DNA from: Talpa occidentalis
Taxonomy: Eukaryota; Chordata; Mammalia; Eulipotyphla; Talpidae
Assembly: GCF_014898055.3 (NCBI RefSeq)
Contig: NW_023601543.1
Span: 66,663,782-66,727,781, forward strand
Length of the DNA: 64,000 bases
Reading direction: 5' to 3'
The notes under the pieces were generated by a model, which had not been told where the DNA came from, did not search any database, and was given only the letters and a program-made list of their open reading frames with translations. A program made the position numbers and the translations under genes. Below are positions 61,665-64,000 of the stretch, piece by piece (the stretch's first letter is position 1; each line of letters opens with the position of its first letter).

Positions 61665-61940
61665 GGGCCTCCCTGGTAGCACATGAGTTAAAGACACAGT
61701 ACTATCAAGCTATCATCAGTCACTGTAGCAAAAGTTCAATCTCTGACTGGCCAGTGAGCTGACCCACATGGCACAGCAGACCTCTCTTGTCTTGCCTGCT
61801 GCTCCCCTCAGCATTGCATTTCAGTAGATCTGCCTGTTATGCTCCCCACTCTGTCTCTGGTGAATCCTCTCAACCCCTGCACCTCTGGCCTATACATACC
61901 CAGTTCTTGTATGCATAAATAACTAAATATGTAAATAACT
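61665..61940 (+). mobile_element. tRNA-derived SINE, copy 22
   Basis: GAATCC type with the 'TACTATCAAGCTATCATCAG' head, more diverged (B box AAGTTCAATCTC). The tail is TAAATAACTAAATATG in place of regular AATAAA units. It runs directly into an L1 fragment. Confidence 0.9.
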
Positions 61941-61949
61941 AACCAAAAA

Positions 61950-62130
61950 CTAAAAACAGACATACCATATGACCCAGCAATCTCACTTTTGGGCATCTAT
62001 TTGAGGAACATGAAACCATCTACTCAAAAAATTACATGCTCCACACTTTTTTACAGTATGATTTACAATAGTTAGGAAACAAAAACAAGCCAAGTGTTCA
62101 GCAAGGACATGAAAATCTGACTCCGAAGAA
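61950..62130 (+). mobile_element. L1 ORF2 fragment
   Basis: CATACCATATGACCCAGCAA TCTCACTTTTGGGCATCTAT and GATTTACAATAGTTAGGAAA C...CCAAGTGTTCAGCAA follow the L1 ORF2 3' part. Confidence 0.8.
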
Positions 62131-63102
62131 GCTGAATACTCTCAGTTAACATGGGCTACCCCCTTTCATGAAAGTTACTGGATAAGGACAGCTGTCTCAG
62201 ATGGGAGAAAAAACAGTGGGTTAATTTTATCATTTGGTTGCTGGTGCACATATTGTCTGAGCAGGAAAAATTGAATTCACTGAGTATTTGCACTGAAAAC
62301 TTCATTACTTTCTACTCTCACTGGGTCAGAGTAAATAAAGATTATGTTTTTTGCCCATAAAACCTTAATTGAGTCAATGACAATTCAATATGCACTAGCA
62401 GGAAGTATGTTTCACCATATCCTCTCCCAGAAGATAATCATAAGTTCATTATAAAAGGATTATTTCTGAGGTACAAAACACACAATATTATCAATTTAAG
62501 TGAGGCATATTATTGAGGAAATCTTCAATTTTAATTTTATTCAATTAGAAAACATTGCTAAGTCAATAGACAAACTGTACCAAAGGGTATTTTAAAATGT
62601 ACCATGTAATTCAGAGGAAGTGATAACAATAATCTGTCTCAGTAATTTTCCTAAATTGAAAAGTTTGGAATCAGCAATTCAGAGCTCTGAGGAAGCTGGC
62701 TGACAACTGCAAACAGAAATACTATTGTCATTCCTCTGTTCCTGCCATCAGCATGTCACTGTGCCCACGGATGTCATCTCTCACACATGTCCCATCTCTA
62801 ATCTTCTGCCAGCCCTCCTGAGACAGTGAGAATGCAGAGGTGCAATAAGATGGGTGCTGATGTGAAGCTGGAGGTGTGGTGGGGGTGAGGATTCATTGAT
62901 AGACATTGAAGAGTTGTGAAAAGCCAGAACCTCCTGCAGAGTGTATTGATTTGTATAATGTTTGTATTCAGACATTTCCCATAACCTTGGGATGGCAGGG
63001 GTAGAGGGGAGACTTTGAAAAGCAGTGGCAAATAGAAATATATCTAATTGCAGGAGAGATCCCTAGATTGTATCCTGTGTAACTCTTTAAGATAGGTTTT
63101 CA
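62131..63102. other. Unassigned intron sequence
   Basis: No exon or confident repeat seen. Confidence 0.45.
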
Positions 63103-63285
63103 CATGGCACGGTAGACCCACAAGGCACAGCAGACCTCTCCTGTCGTGACTGCTGCTCCCCTCAGCAGTGTATTTTGTCAGTCTGCATGTTCTGCTCCCC
63201 ACTCTGGCTCTGGTGAATCCTCTCACCCCCCACACCTCTGACCTGTACCCTGGTTCTTGTATAAATAAATAAATCTTTAAAAAAC
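63103..63285 (+). mobile_element. tRNA-derived SINE, copy 23, 5'-truncated
   Basis: Target-site duplication AAGATAGGTTTTCA at 63089-63102 and 63286-63299. The element begins at CATGGCACGG, in the middle of the body, so the whole tRNA-like head is absent although insertion was evidently by retroposition. Confidence 0.95.
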
Positions 63286-63299
63286 AAGATAGGTTTTCA

Positions 63300-64000
63300 A
63301 ACTCTCCCTCTCTGTCTCTCTCATTGATAGATATGGATATGTAGATTTCTCTCTCTATATATATCAATTATATGTATATACACATATATCTTGAAGCAAT
63401 ATATATTATGATTTAATACAATTAGGCCATGAAATATTTATAAGCAAATATCCTACTTAAAAAATTTTTCACTTCTCAAAATAAATTCAAACTAGAATGC
63501 TGATTTTGCTATCTCAACATTTTATAAGGAAGAAAAATTTCAGTATTTTGTATAACAGCCATGATACAGATCTTTTACCCAGAAAAAAAAAAAATAATCA
63601 TATGAAGGAAAGAAAAAAGTACGTAACAAAATGAATATCTCAAAATATATTCTTTCCTATTATGGACACTAACATTTTATAGTAAAAACATACTGAAAGT
63701 TGTTAACAACTCACATATGTTGCTTTGTATTAATGTTTTTATGCTTGACACCAAGTGAACTGTTCTTTTAACTATCGCCCTCTCTTACTAGCTTGTAACA
63801 GAGATTTCTGGGTCTCACCATTAACACTATAGTGAATTTAATTAAAGCTTGATTATAAAATTTAAAAAAATGAGTAAAGAAAGTTATGTGATTGTCATGG
63901 ACAACAGAACAAATATAATGAAGGATATGACTAATCCAAAACTTAAAGCATGTAAGGTTTTGTTCACACATTGAAGCGTTGCTTTCTGAAAATATATATA
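63300..64000. other. Unassigned intron sequence
   Basis: Begins with CT-rich and AT-rich low-complexity stretches (63303-63390). An open frame at 63768-63971 on the minus strand has no supporting splice pattern. Confidence 0.4.

Noticed and set aside
63768..63971. Minus-strand open frame with GTGAGA and GTAAGA donor-like sites, considered as the missing upstream exon
   Set aside because: No convincing acceptor and no ASH-like sequence; phase 0 at the end could not be satisfied with confidence.
1..64000. tRNA genes, from the many A/B box hits
   Set aside because: All strong hits fall inside SINE copies with the same SINE body and tail. No free-standing cloverleaf was seen.
1..64000. CRISPR array, prophage or bacterial operon
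   Set aside because: No regularly spaced repeats, no dense coding, and abundant spliced exons and mammalian retroelements.

Overview
This is nuclear DNA from a placental mammal. It is AT-rich, intron-dominated and full of L1 LINE fragments, older mammalian repeats (MIR, L2, MER5-like, MaLR LTRs) and 23 recognisable copies of one tRNA-derived SINE. The SINE begins GGGCCTCCCTGGTGG, carries polymerase III A and B boxes and ends in AATAAA repeats followed by TCTTT and an A-run. That is the 'T+' SINE design, best known from Laurasiatheria (carnivores, horses, bats and relatives). I suspect a bat-type or other laurasiatherian SINE, but I cannot name the species or the SINE family with certainty.

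One protein-coding gene spans almost the whole window on the minus strand. I rebuilt eleven consecutive internal coding exons from splice sites and reading phase: 58620-58795, 57631-57738, 53153-53258, 49176-49280, 44900-45056, 42287-42385, 20231-20390, 18732-18826, 16990-17142, 5256-5427 and 1134-1295. Every junction keeps the frame, giving 1,493 coding bases (about 498 residues) with no stop. The protein has repeated ASH/HYDIN-like beta-sandwich character, and I identify it from memory of the family as CFAP47, a cilia and flagella associated protein. CFAP47 is X-linked in other mammals, so the window is probably X chromosome. Both ends of the gene lie outside the window.

Layout, in window coordinates: 1-1133 holds a SINE and an L1 piece abutting the last visible exon. 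1296-5255 is an intron with an unusual inverted duplication (2634-3553). 5428-16989 is a SINE/L1-bearing intron with a stop-disrupted coding-like relic near 13.3-13.6 kb. 17143-20230 holds three closely spaced exons. 20391-42286 is a 21.9-kb intron made largely of nested repeats, including a long antisense L1-like tract (28.5-31.9 kb), LTR-like pieces (32.5-34.0 and 38.4-39.1 kb) and a tail-to-tail L1 pair (39.85-41.2 kb). 42287-58795 holds six more exons separated by introns of 0.9-4.4 kb. 58796-64000 is the upstream intron, with three SINEs.

I saw no CRISPR array, operon, bacterial gene, tRNA gene, rRNA gene or intact viral gene. Most long open frames in the window are antisense or sense readings of SINE and L1 copies. 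The most unusual structures are the 2.6-4.05 kb inverted/direct repeat cluster, the coding-like relic of unknown parentage, and the SINE subfamily mosaic with rearranged copies.
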